14,277 nucleotides of DNA from an uncultured Candidatus Saccharibacteria bacterium. GTDB taxonomy: Bacteria; Patescibacteria; Saccharimonadia; Saccharimonadales; UBA6022. The notes under the pieces were generated by a model. It was given only the letters and a program-made list of their open reading frames with translations. It searched no databases and was not told the origin of the DNA. Both the position numbers and the translations under genes were made by a program. The DNA lies in the NCBI GenBank assembly GCA_946886125.1, contig CAMPHY010000013.1, positions 1 to 14,277 of the forward strand, in the 5' to 3' direction. The first letter of the stretch is position 1. Each line of letters begins with the position of its first letter. This document shows positions 1 through 5,719 of the stretch, piece by piece.

Positions 1-490
1 CATCAGAGAGTGCTCTTGCAGCATCAACCATCACTACTTTACGTAAGGTATATTTTTTATCTAATCCATGCTTACGAGTCAGTATTTCTTCAAGCTCAAA
101 CTCATTTTTACCATAATCATTATCTATCCTCGTTCTTAAACGATTCGATAACGTTTCATCGTCTAGACTTAAATACAGTATTTTATCAAATAGATGCAAT
201 ACTTCATGGTCGCCTGCTGCAACACCGCACAAAATAATATCCTTGTCTTTAGCTTCAATCTTGAGCTTTTGAAAAGCATCCACATAAACACGCCATTCGT
301 GTGCCTCAAACCAACTTTTATCTCTTTGGTCAGCTGGTGGAATGACAACTAATTTGCCAGTGCTTTTGTGGTGTGGTCCACCTAAATCTGAGCTGTCTAT
401 ATCACGAGCGTCATAGCCACGCGAAATCAACTCTTTTTGCAGCGTCGTCTTTCCTGAACCTGGTGCACCAGTTACATATATCAATGACAT
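1..490 (-). CDS. P-loop nucleotide/adenylate-kinase-like protein, C-terminus beyond window
   Basis: Reading leftwards from the ATG at 490 gives MSLIYVTGAPGSGKTTLQKE and continues open to the window edge for 163 codons. Residues 8-15 (GAPGSGKT) are a Walker A P-loop right at the N-terminus, as in small nucleoside, adenylate and shikimate kinases and AAA_18-type ATPases. An ILYLSLDDETLSNRLRTR stretch resembles the strand plus arginine-bearing LID helix of that fold. A short DSSDLGG segment after the P-loop probably binds substrate or Mg2+. The substrate cannot be named from sequence, and bacterial homologues are often annotated only as ATP-binding or AAA family. The start is supported by a -10 box 6 nt upstream and the absence of a Shine-Dalgarno, so the mRNA is probably leaderless. 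It is a monocistronic cytosolic enzyme as far as visible. Confidence 0.8.
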   Translation of the reverse strand, partial: MSLIYVTGAPGSGKTTLQKELISRGYDARDIDSSDLGGPHHKSTGKLVVIPPADQRDKSWFEAHEWRVYVDAFQKLKIEAKDKDIILCGVAAGDHEVLHLFDKILYLSLDDETLSNRLRTRIDNDYGKNEFELEEILTRKHGLDKKYTLRKVVMVDAARALSD

Positions 491-496
491 ATAGTT

Positions 497-502
497 AGTA
501 TA
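497..502 (-). promoter_or_regulatory. -10 box of the P-loop kinase gene
   Basis: TATACT on the minus strand ends 6 nt before the ATG at 490, so transcription would start at or next to the start codon. No clear -35 is seen at 17 bp. Confidence 0.5.
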
Positions 503-600
503 CCAACACCAGGCAATACACAGCAGTGCGACGTACGAAAGATAAGAATGTCACGCCTTGCTACACAAAATAGAGCAAATGGTTAAAATCGTCAGTTTGT

Positions 601-606
601 TACAAT
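601..606 (+). promoter_or_regulatory. -10 box of the MORN-repeat gene
   Basis: TACAAT lies 6 nt upstream of the ATG at 613. There is no Shine-Dalgarno between it and the start, predicting a leaderless transcript. The -35 region is weak. Confidence 0.5.
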
Positions 607-612
607 AAACAT

Positions 613-855
613 ATGGCTGAACCAAAACCAAAGAAATTTGAAATAATTGATGGATTCACTATTAAATACCACGCCAATGGCGTGACGCGTTGGTCGAAAG
701 GCAAGGTCGTAGACGGTTATACCGAAGGATACTATGAGTGGTATCGTACCGACGGCACACTAAAGCGCTCGGGGTACTTTAAAAAAGGCGAACCGGTAGG
801 CGAGTGGGTCACTTACGATAATAAAGGCAAGCCGTACAAAACCACACAAAAGTAG
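613..855 (+). CDS. Small MORN-repeat (YwqK-like) protein
   Basis: An 80-residue soluble protein with no signal peptide or membrane segment. From about residue 35 onwards it carries MORN_2/YwqK-type repeats: a GYYEWYRTDGTLKRSG unit followed by GEPVGEWVTYDNKGKP, with the aromatic-x-x-G, G-x-W and Y-D-x-x-G spacing typical of the family. These short beta-hairpin repeats occur in bacterial proteins annotated as 'toxin-antitoxin system YwqK family antitoxin', but the biochemical role is undefined and no toxin neighbour is visible here. The first 12 residues are lysine and proline rich. The start is fixed by the leaderless -10 box at 601-606. The stop codon lies inside the terminator hairpin, so the unit is monocistronic. 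Confidence 0.8.
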   Translation: MAEPKPKKFEIIDGFTIKYHANGVTRWSKGKVVDGYTEGYYEWYRTDGTLKRSGYFKKGEPVGEWVTYDNKGKPYKTTQK

Positions 856-868
856 GGAACTACTTTTT
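848..868. terminator. Bidirectional intrinsic terminator between convergent genes
   Basis: The stem AAAAGTAG/CTACTTTT surrounds a GGAA tetraloop (856-859) and is followed by T5 on the plus strand. Read on the minus strand it is likewise a hairpin ending in CTACTTTT. It overlaps the stop codon of the MORN gene and can serve both that gene and the NUDIX gene converging from the right. Confidence 0.7.
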
Positions 869-876
869 CAAGCATA
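867..876 (-). repeat. TATGCTTGAA motif, copy 1 of 3
   Basis: The minus-strand 10-mer TATGCTTGAA recurs exactly at 1405-1414 and 3710-3719, each time just 3' of a minus-strand gene and next to or inside a terminator. Here it also forms a hairpin with TATGCTT at 901-907. Confidence 0.5.
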
Positions 877-922
877 GCTATCTTTGATGGAGTAGGTAGA
901 TATGCTTCAAAGAGAATTAACG

Positions 923-1363
923 TCACTCCCATCCTTCTTCTGCGTAATGTTCTCCGACCAGGTACGCTTTGATTGCCCTGCTTACCGTAGGAACGGTATC
1001 GTCAGGTAGGTTATCCAGCGCTACCCACTCGATACGATCAGACTTATCTGGCTCAGCCATGTAAGGCTCGCCGGTCCATGCTTTTGCGATAAAGTAATTG
1101 TCGAAATACACTTCTTTACTTTCATTCTGCCGATGTACTGTAATGGCATGCTCCATATCCTCGGGCCTCGCCAGGAGGCCGCTCTCTTCAAGTAGCTCTC
1201 TAGCTGCTGCCTCAGATGCTGACTCTCCTTTTTCAATATGTCCAGTTGGAGTGGTGTACATTCCGTCCATCCATCCAGTGTTAAACCTACGTAGCACGAG
1301 GAGGTTGTCATTATGAATAACTAGCGCATGCGATGCGGCATTTAGTGTAAATCTTTCAGCCAT
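923..1363 (-). CDS. NUDIX hydrolase
   Basis: A 146-residue protein hydrolysing a nucleoside diphosphate linked to another moiety; the exact substrate is unknown. The full Nudix box G-x5-E-x7-R-E-x-x-E-E-x-G is intact at residues 41-63, beginning GHIEKGE and ending RELLEESGL, with metal-binding E59 and E60. An N-terminal strand (SHALVIHNDNLLVLRR) precedes the box, as usual for MutT-fold enzymes. The preceding YTTPTGHIE replaces the common PGGxxE, as in several uncharacterised CPR homologues. I chose the ATG at 1363: an in-frame ATG at 1396 would place translation start at the T-run of the upstream gene's terminator. No Shine-Dalgarno is seen before 1363, and the -10 (TAAAGA, 7 nt upstream) is weak. 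It terminates at the bidirectional hairpin at 848-868. Confidence 0.9.
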   Translation of the reverse strand: MAERFTLNAASHALVIHNDNLLVLRRFNTGWMDGMYTTPTGHIEKGESASEAAARELLEESGLLARPEDMEHAITVHRQNESKEVYFDNYFIAKAWTGEPYMAEPDKSDRIEWVALDNLPDDTVPTVSRAIKAYLVGEHYAEEGWE

Positions 1364-1394
1364 GTAGTAATCTTTACAAATAAAAAACACTTCC

Positions 1395-1424
1395 AAAAAA
1401 GTCTTTCAAGCATATCATCTTGAA
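1395..1424 (-). terminator. Intrinsic terminator of the DUF2268 gene
   Basis: On the minus strand TTCAAG and CTTGAA pair around an 8-nt loop, then AGAC and T6 follow. It lies about 30 nt past the protease stop codon. Confidence 0.6.
1405..1414 (-). repeat. TATGCTTGAA motif, copy 2 of 3
   Basis: An exact copy of the motif at 867-876, forming the 3' arm of the terminator stem. Similarity to the copy at 3710-3719 extends further on both sides (GATGAT upstream, GACTT downstream, with one-base indels). Confidence 0.5.
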
Positions 1425-1451
1425 GGTTAATGAACGTGATACAGGAAGCAT

Positions 1452-2126
1452 CTACTCTAGATAGTTCGTTATTTCATGAGCAGACAAACTATTCAGCTCA
1501 ATAGCATCAAGCCCTGTCTTGCGCATGACTCTTTCTACTACCCATGTGCCCGTTTTATATATTCGCCACGAAGCATCAGTTTCAGGATCGTAGAATGCCC
1601 ATTTTCTCCAAATCTCGCCAGTTGGCTCAAAATAATCTTCAGCCGTAATTGTCCTAATCTTATCGAACCAGGACTGCAACGTTTCTTCATTATGCATTGA
1701 GTAATCTGCGTATTTTGGCTCTGACCCCAAATAATCTCTCTCAAATACAGTGGCACACCCTTCATATATCGCAGCTTCAAGCGCCGAGCAAGGTACGGAA
1801 TTATAAAAGCCCTGACCAATATGATATCCTTCATGCTTTAAGACAAAACCGATTCTTGCAAATTGAGACGTACGGTCCTCTTGGTCAAGGCGGATACCAA
1901 TTTTCATAGAGTTGGAAGACAGAGCACTTCCTGTAACACCATCTTCGCCATAGTCATAGTTAGTGCCAAATTCAACATTCATTGTTTTTGGTAGGTGAGG
2001 TAGCAGCACCCTTAGTTCGTAATATGATTCTTTAATCTTTGGCAGGAATAATTTATTGACTTCCTCGTTCTCAAATTTAAGAACATTTATTGAAATAACG
2101 GACCTTGGGTTTAGTTTATCCAACAT
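1452..2126 (-). CDS. DUF2268-type putative zinc metalloprotease
   Basis: A 224-residue predicted cytosolic zinc-dependent peptidase. The zincin motif HEGYH is at residues 98-102, in the context VLKHEGYHIGQGF. A downstream helix AAIYEGCA supplies a glutamate (E122) in the place of the third zinc ligand. HExxH followed about 20 residues later by an E-G-x-A helix is the signature of the DUF2268 family of predicted Zn-dependent proteases. No signal peptide or transmembrane segment is seen, and the natural substrate is unknown. The start is supported by a perfect TATAAT 10 nt upstream with no Shine-Dalgarno, giving a leader of a few nucleotides at most. It is a single-gene unit closed by the terminator at 1395-1424. 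The alternative is a non-peptidase zincin-like protein, but all zinc ligands appear present. Confidence 0.8.
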   Translation of the reverse strand: MLDKLNPRSVISINVLKFENEEVNKLFLPKIKESYYELRVLLPHLPKTMNVEFGTNYDYGEDGVTGSALSSNSMKIGIRLDQEDRTSQFARIGFVLKHEGYHIGQGFYNSVPCSALEAAIYEGCATVFERDYLGSEPKYADYSMHNEETLQSWFDKIRTITAEDYFEPTGEIWRKWAFYDPETDASWRIYKTGTWVVERVMRKTGLDAIELNSLSAHEITNYLE

Positions 2127-2136
2127 GATTTAATTT

Positions 2137-2142
2137 ATTATA
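2137..2142 (-). promoter_or_regulatory. -10 box of the DUF2268 gene
   Basis: A perfect TATAAT on the minus strand ends 10 nt before the ATG at 2126. No good -35 is visible. The remaining space up to the terminator at 2292 holds nothing I can support. Confidence 0.6.
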
Positions 2143-2291
2143 CCGCTCTAAAGTAAAAATACGAGCAGGTGATCGACATTTAAACATGATGATCTTGATT
2201 AGGGCAAGTAAGTGTTTTTCAAGACAACGGACAATATTTCCATACCACAGTCGACAGCTTGTTCCATTTTTCTGGCTTTCAGCAAGCATGA

Positions 2292-2336
2292 TAAAACCCC
2301 GAAGGGCTTTACCGTTAGATAAATTCCTTTCGGGGT
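2292..2336 (-). terminator. Intrinsic terminator of the 2376-2849 gene
   Basis: On the minus strand ACCCCGAA (2336-2329) pairs with TTCGGGGT (2303-2296), extended by two C-G pairs across a bulge. It is followed by a T4 run at 2296-2293. It lies about 40 nt past the stop codon at 2376. Confidence 0.7.
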
Positions 2337-2375
2337 GGTCGCTCAAGATTATACGCTCCTGGGCGGCGTGTTCGG

Positions 2376-2849
2376 CTAGACGAAGATAGAGTTGGCCATA
2401 AGGCGGCCAAAGACTTGCTGTGCAAGATCCTTTTCCTCAAACTTCGAAACACAATGCTCGACAATCCTCAGGTTGGTCATGAAGTTCTGCCTTTCGGCGT
2501 GATATTCCTTGTTGCTTTCTTTACGAGCAGCGAGATAACCCTTACCCTTCATAAGAAGAGTGTTTCCTACTTCACCTCCAAACAGAGCCACAATGGCAGA
2601 ACTATACGAAGGGTTTACTTCGCCGTGAATTTCAACTTCAATTTCATACGGAGCCGAAATATCGGTATGGTACGAGGTAACACGCCATCTGATCTGACCC
2701 TGATAGAAACCAGCCTCAGAAACAGCCAGTCTCATACAATCAGGAATTTCGTCGAATTCGATATGGAATAATACTGGCGGTAAATAGGAACCGGGCTCCT
2801 CACCATCGATAGCGTCGAACGAAAACCAGCTGTCTCCAAGACTAGTCAT
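2376..2849 (-). CDS. Hypothetical protein of unknown family
   Basis: I do not recognise this 157-residue protein. It begins MTSLGDSWFSFDAIDG, is soluble and acidic in its first half, has predicted beta-rich segments (IRWRVTSY, YEIEVEIHGEV) and ends in a probable helical part with KESNKEYHAERQNF and SKFEEKDLAQQ. No signal peptide, membrane helix or catalytic motif is evident. The start at 2849 is preferred over upstream in-frame ATGs at 2873 and 2930 because AGGAG lies 4 nt before it and because transcription should begin near 2889, downstream of 2930. With its consensus promoter and Shine-Dalgarno it is likely one of the better expressed genes here, unlike the leaderless neighbours. It is monocistronic, with its own terminator. 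Confidence 0.75.
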   Translation of the reverse strand: MTSLGDSWFSFDAIDGEEPGSYLPPVLFHIEFDEIPDCMRLAVSEAGFYQGQIRWRVTSYHTDISAPYEIEVEIHGEVNPSYSSAIVALFGGEVGNTLLMKGKGYLAARKESNKEYHAERQNFMTNLRIVEHCVSKFEEKDLAQQVFGRLMANSIFV

Positions 2850-2853
2850 TTTT

Positions 2854-2858
2854 CTCCT
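2854..2858 (-). promoter_or_regulatory. Ribosome binding site deciding the start at 2849
   Basis: AGGAG on the minus strand followed by AAAA and ATG. A TACAAT (2864-2859) directly upstream could act as a second, leaderless-style -10. Confidence 0.6.
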
Positions 2859-2895
2859 ATTGTAGAGGTTCATGCAGAAGTACTTGCCAATAATT

Positions 2896-2924
2896 ATTAT
2901 AGCATATAGGAAAGTATAAGTCAA
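2896..2924 (-). promoter_or_regulatory. Strong sigma-70-type promoter of the 2376-2849 gene
   Basis: TTGACT (2924-2919), a 17-bp spacer, then TATAAT (2901-2896) preceded by TGC (extended -10). Expected start of transcription is near 2889, giving a leader of about 40 nt. Confidence 0.8.
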
Positions 2925-2934
2925 TGGCATATAT

Positions 2935-2960
2935 GAGTTTAATGGATTTCCATTAAACTC
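2935..2960. repeat. Perfect 11-bp inverted repeat upstream of the strong promoter
   Basis: GAGTTTAATGG and CCATTAAACTC surround ATTT, with TTTT following on the plus strand and AAAA preceding on the minus strand. It sits 10 bp upstream of the -35 of the minus-strand promoter and about 100 bp past the prepilin stop codon. It may be a terminator for readthrough or an operator. No plus-strand gene ends here. Confidence 0.6.
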
Positions 2961-3057
2961 TTTTGAACATAAGTACCTTAGTTGGGGTTAGTGGACGTTT
3001 TTCAGAAAGAATGTACAGAAGAAGGACTGTTTATGAGAAGCATGTAAGACATTCAAT

Positions 3058-3648
3058 TTAGTTGACGTAGCTACCAGTTACCCATGCCCCAGTAACGGCC
3101 CAGTTTCTACTGGAGCAACTAAATCCAGGGCTATCAGTGTGATTAGAGCCGCTTGTAACGCCACCCATCCTGCTAACACCCAGTACATAGTATGCTCCTC
3201 TGCTCACATCACATCCGTTAGCGCCGGCAGGATATAGATGGTAAAAATATACATAGTTATCACTAGATCTTCCTCCAGACGTAAGGCTATCCGAAACCCA
3301 TGTATTTTTAGGATCCATCGGCACGCTCGAGATAATTGAAGTCGTGCCACTGCTTAACGCATTCAAAAATCCACCCGTTCTCACACTGGTTTCCCATCCA
3401 CCAGCGTACTGATCCGAGGGCATAGATTGGGCACTGGGGTATTGGCCTTGCTGGGTTTTATACAGTTCCAACGCTTTAACTATAGACTTCATGTCGCTAA
3501 TGCGCCTAGAGTCGTTCGCCCTATCTTGTATGCCGTTGTATGCTACGACCGTAATCGCCGCCAAGATACCAATAACGACAATGACAATAAGGAGCTCTAC
3601 GATAGTGAAACCCTTTAGTGTAGTACGCAGTTCATATTTAGCCCACAT
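3058..3648 (-). CDS. Type IV prepilin / pseudopilin (major-pilin-like)
   Basis: A 196-residue protein with a class III (prepilin) signal: a short positively charged leader ending in K12-G13, then FTIVELLIVIVVIGILAA, with F+1 and the conserved E+5 after the expected prepilin-peptidase cut. The hydrophobic N-terminal helix both anchors the precursor in the membrane and packs in the pilus core. A helix with DSRRISDMKSIVKALELY follows, then the Q-G-Q-Y-P-S motif common to pseudopilins and Saccharibacteria/CPR pilins. The C-terminal globular domain is Gly/Ser/Thr rich with two cysteines (NGCDV and FSCSS) that could form a disulfide. No other pilus assembly gene is adjacent, so it would work with machinery encoded elsewhere. 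It could be a major pilin or a minor pilin of a competence-type pilus. Confidence 0.88.
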   Translation of the reverse strand: MWAKYELRTTLKGFTIVELLIVIVVIGILAAITVVAYNGIQDRANDSRRISDMKSIVKALELYKTQQGQYPSAQSMPSDQYAGGWETSVRTGGFLNALSSGTTSIISSVPMDPKNTWVSDSLTSGGRSSDNYVYFYHLYPAGANGCDVSRGAYYVLGVSRMGGVTSGSNHTDSPGFSCSSRNWAVTGAWVTGSYVN

Positions 3649-3659
3649 AGATAATTCAA

Positions 3660-3665
3660 AGTATA
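3660..3665 (-). promoter_or_regulatory. -10 box of the minus-strand prepilin gene
   Basis: TATACT on the minus strand ends 11 nt before the ATG at 3648. There is no Shine-Dalgarno, so the leader would be only a few nucleotides. Confidence 0.5.
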
Positions 3666-3683
3666 AAGCATACGCTTAAATAT

Positions 3684-3711
3684 AACAAAAAGACTTCGAA
3701 ATCGAAGTCTT
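3684..3711 (-). terminator. Intrinsic terminator of tRNA-Gln
   Basis: On the minus strand AAGACTTCG and CGAAGTCTT pair around a 4-nt loop, followed by a TTTTGTT run. It lies about 15 nt after the encoded CCA. Confidence 0.8.
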
Positions 3712-3719
3712 CAAGCATA
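3710..3719 (-). repeat. TATGCTTGAA motif, copy 3 of 3
   Basis: An exact copy of the 10-mer at 867-876 and 1405-1414. It lies in the tRNA-Gln trailer between the CCA end and the terminator stem and overlaps the stem's first two bases. Confidence 0.5.
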
Positions 3720-3726
3720 ATCATCG

Positions 3727-3801
3727 TGGCTGGGATGGAGGGATTCGAACCCCCGAATGCCAGTACCAAAAACTGGTGCCTTACCACTTGGCGACATCCC
3801 A
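3727..3801 (-). tRNA. tRNA-Gln (anticodon UUG), CCA encoded
   Basis: Full cloverleaf on the minus strand: acceptor TGGGATG/CATCCCA, D-arm GCC...GGC, anticodon stem CCAGT/ACTGG with loop TTTTGGT (anticodon TTG, reads CAA and by wobble CAG), T-arm with loop TTCGAAT, discriminator G and a genomic CCA. The first acceptor pair is U-A, a common feature of bacterial tRNA-Gln. In lineages without GlnRS it is charged by GluRS and then amidated; which applies here cannot be seen. It has its own extended -10 promoter and terminator. Confidence 0.97.
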
Positions 3802-3811
3802 AAACTTTGTC

Positions 3812-3820
3812 ATTATAGCA
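3812..3820 (-). promoter_or_regulatory. Extended -10 promoter of tRNA-Gln
   Basis: TGCTATAAT on the minus strand, about 10 nt before the tRNA 5' end. The -35 is poor, which an extended -10 can offset. Confidence 0.65.
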
Positions 3821-3850
3821 TATTCCACAGAGCTAATTCTAGTTTTTTCT

Positions 3851-3880
3851 AGAGGAAAACTGACACGACAGAGGAAAACT
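3851..3880. repeat. Direct repeat overlapping the -35 region of the membrane-protein gene
   Basis: AGAGGAAAACT occurs at 3851-3861 and 3870-3880, offset by 19 bp (about two helical turns). The second copy covers the expected -35 position of the promoter at 3891-3899, so a regulator binding here could repress or replace -35 recognition. Confidence 0.5.
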
Positions 3881-3890
3881 CGTTGAGATA

Positions 3891-3899
3891 TGTTATAAA
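3891..3899 (+). promoter_or_regulatory. Extended -10 promoter of the membrane-protein gene
   Basis: TGTTATAAA, i.e. an extended -10 (TG-N-TATAAA). The predicted leader to the ATG at 3921 is about 15 nt and has no good Shine-Dalgarno. Confidence 0.5.
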
Positions 3900-3920
3900 T
3901 AGGGAAGTAGTTATTATCAA

Positions 3921-4352
3921 ATGAAATACATCAAGACAACATGGAACATCTTATTTAAAAACCCGGTTATTACGGCTATTTTTAGTATTACGAGTATTTT
4001 CTTTCTATTTGCTTGGATATTTGGCTGGTCCTCTACAGAACTTCAAATTGATAAAGTTGTACATGCCATACTACCAGCCACTGGTGCGCTATTACTGTAC
4101 GCAACACTTGTAAAATCTCACATATTACCACGTATCTCTAATCAATTTGGTATTATTCTCATGATCATTTTACTAGGATGTTTTATCGAAACAGTATGGG
4201 AAATTGGTGAATTTACCGCTGAGCCTCTATTTAACGCTGATATCCAATATGGTAATTTCGATACTATGATGGACATAGTTATGGCCTTTATTGGCTCTGC
4301 TATAGCTGGGCTGTGGTATGCCGCTAACCCCAAACAGCTAAAGATCGAATAA
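3921..4352 (+). CDS. VanZ/YjdF (DUF2238)-like integral membrane protein
   Basis: A 143-residue protein with about four hydrophobic segments: roughly residues 14-36, 47-64, 73-94 and 114-134. Polar residues are placed inside or next to the helices: D44-K-V-V-H48 at the start of helix 2, E90 and WEIGEF at the end of helix 3, and D114-TMMD118 opening helix 4. This D/H...E...D-x-x-x-D layout is that of the VanZ and YjdF/DUF2238 families. They are small membrane proteins of largely unknown biochemistry; some VanZ members are linked to low-level glycopeptide resistance. The function here is unknown. The N-terminus is basic, favouring an inside orientation. Transcription is probably from 3891-3899 under the direct repeat at 3851-3880. 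The next gene starts 119 bp downstream with its own Shine-Dalgarno. Confidence 0.7.
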   Translation: MKYIKTTWNILFKNPVITAIFSITSIFFLFAWIFGWSSTELQIDKVVHAILPATGALLLYATLVKSHILPRISNQFGIILMIILLGCFIETVWEIGEFTAEPLFNADIQYGNFDTMMDIVMAFIGSAIAGLWYAANPKQLKIE

Positions 4353-4461
4353 GTAGATCTTCAACTACTAGCTTCGCTTCTTCGTAACGCTCAAGTGAAA
4401 TAAGTTACAGCTTAATTATCCCCATGACGATTAACTAGGTATAGAACTGCCAGTTTGAAAG

Positions 4462-4468
4462 AAGGAGG
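4462..4468 (+). promoter_or_regulatory. Strong but tightly spaced Shine-Dalgarno of the baeRF gene
   Basis: AAGGAGG followed by only GGT before the ATG at 4472, an unusually short spacing. It fixes the start because no other in-frame ATG is near. Confidence 0.65.
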
Positions 4469-4471
4469 GGT

Positions 4472-5620
4472 ATGCATAAAGTAACACCGTCATCAATCGA
4501 GTCATTACTACAGCAGAAAAACGAGAAGGTACTGAGTATCTACCTTCCCACACATCATTCTCCTACGCCACCGCATATGCAGGAAGACCAAACAAGATTT
4601 AAGAACTTGATTCGCGCTGGACGCGACACATGGGAAAAGCAAAGCGACAAGCAGAGTGTTGAAAAAATATATCAACAGCTTGAAGATAAATTGGATAGCA
4701 CCGACTTCTGGCAACAAACGAGCAAGGGAATGGCTGTTTTTGCGACGACGAGTGATATTGAAATATTTCACCTGCCAATCGAATGTGAAGAACGAGTGTT
4801 TGTCGGCGATCAACATGACATTACACCACTCCTCATGCTCATGACCTACAACCAACCGTATTATATTCTTGTACTCGCCATGCATGACACTAAGCTGCTT
4901 CGGGGTGATATATACGGTTTAGAACCTGTAGAAATTGACTTTCCGACCAGCCCTGAGAATGCGCTCAATATCGATGAAATGTTTTCGGGCAGTCAGACAG
5001 TCCGAGCTCATCAAGGAGGGGGAGCTGCCAGTCCACACGGACAAGGTGATTCACAAGAAGCAGGACGCGAAGAACGTTTACAGTACTTTCGTATTATCGA
5101 GCATATGATAGCTGATTCAGATCAAGTAGACAATACGCTGCCGATAATTGTCGCAGGTACCGATAGTGAGTCTGGTGACTATAAACAAATGAGCAAGCTA
5201 CCGACGTTGCTCCATGCTTACGTACAAGGCAACCATACTCATACATCGCTCCAGGAATTACATACCATGACATGGCCGCTTATACGCCGCGAGACCGTAG
5301 AGGCTAAAATAGCGACGTTAGTTCATGCTTTTGAAGAAAAGCGTGCCTCGGATAAATCTTCTGACGATATTCCAATGATTCAAACAGCAGCCAAGGCCGG
5401 TCGAGTCGAAACATTATTACTGCGCCTGATTCGTACTACCGCTGATTCGGTCAGCGACACTAATCAGGACGACATACCGATCATTAGCTTTCCCGACGAC
5501 TATGACGATCACACCGTCGAACTCGTCCATGACGTCTGCTCGCAGGGCGGTGAAATTGTCGGCCTCACTCAAGAAGCAATGCCTAATGCATCAATCGCCG
5601 CCGCGCTGCTACGATACTAA
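4472..5620 (+). CDS. Bacterial archaeo-eukaryotic release factor family protein (baeRF, family 3-like)
   Basis: A 382-residue cytosolic protein resembling the bacterial eRF1/Pelota-like families (baeRF). The N-terminal domain contains the characteristic VLSIYLPTHHSP strand (about residues 20-30) and GMAVFAT/DIEIFHLP strands. A glycine-rich loop, GGGAASPHGQGD at 182-193, is followed by the helix REERLQYFRIIE, the usual loop-helix of this group. A C-terminal domain with AGRVETLLL and a final VELVHDVCSQGGEIVGL is like the eL30e-type domain of eRF1. The family is predicted to act at ribosomes in rescue, hibernation or peptidyl-tRNA hydrolysis, but individual functions are mostly untested. The canonical GGQ catalytic tripeptide is absent, although HGQG sits in the loop. 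It has a long leader and strong Shine-Dalgarno, unlike neighbouring leaderless genes. Confidence 0.78.
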   Translation: MHKVTPSSIESLLQQKNEKVLSIYLPTHHSPTPPHMQEDQTRFKNLIRAGRDTWEKQSDKQSVEKIYQQLEDKLDSTDFWQQTSKGMAVFATTSDIEIFHLPIECEERVFVGDQHDITPLLMLMTYNQPYYILVLAMHDTKLLRGDIYGLEPVEIDFPTSPENALNIDEMFSGSQTVRAHQGGGAASPHGQGDSQEAGREERLQYFRIIEHMIADSDQVDNTLPIIVAGTDSESGDYKQMSKLPTLLHAYVQGNHTHTSLQELHTMTWPLIRRETVEAKIATLVHAFEEKRASDKSSDDIPMIQTAAKAGRVETLLLRLIRTTADSVSDTNQDDIPIISFPDDYDDHTVELVHDVCSQGGEIVGLTQEAMPNASIAAALLRY

Positions 5621-5629
5621 CGATTAAAT

Positions 5630-5666
5630 ATACGACGAACTTTACAGCGAAAATGCTTCGTCGTAT
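5630..5666. other. Strong hairpin after the baeRF gene
   Basis: ATACGACGAA and TTCGTCGTAT form a perfect 10-bp stem around a 17-nt loop, starting 10 nt after the stop codon. No T-run follows on either strand. It may protect the 3' end or be a factor-dependent terminator. Confidence 0.5.
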
Positions 5667-5682
5667 CAGTGATATTTCACGG

Positions 5683-5711
5683 TAGACTCATCGTCCAAAA
5701 AAGCTTATGAT
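5683..5711 (+). promoter_or_regulatory. Promoter of the EEP-family gene
   Basis: TAGACT, a 17-bp spacer, then TATGAT, which ends 8 nt before the ATG at 5720. There is no Shine-Dalgarno, predicting a near-leaderless mRNA. Confidence 0.6.
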
Positions 5712-5719
5712 AAAGACAC

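Noticed and set aside
923..1396. Longer NUDIX start at 1396
   Set aside because: That ATG abuts the T-run of the terminator for the upstream gene. The shorter start at 1363 gives a normal-length family member.
2415..2771. 118-residue plus-strand open frame
   Set aside because: It is antisense to the better supported minus-strand gene 2376-2849, which has promoter, Shine-Dalgarno and terminator.
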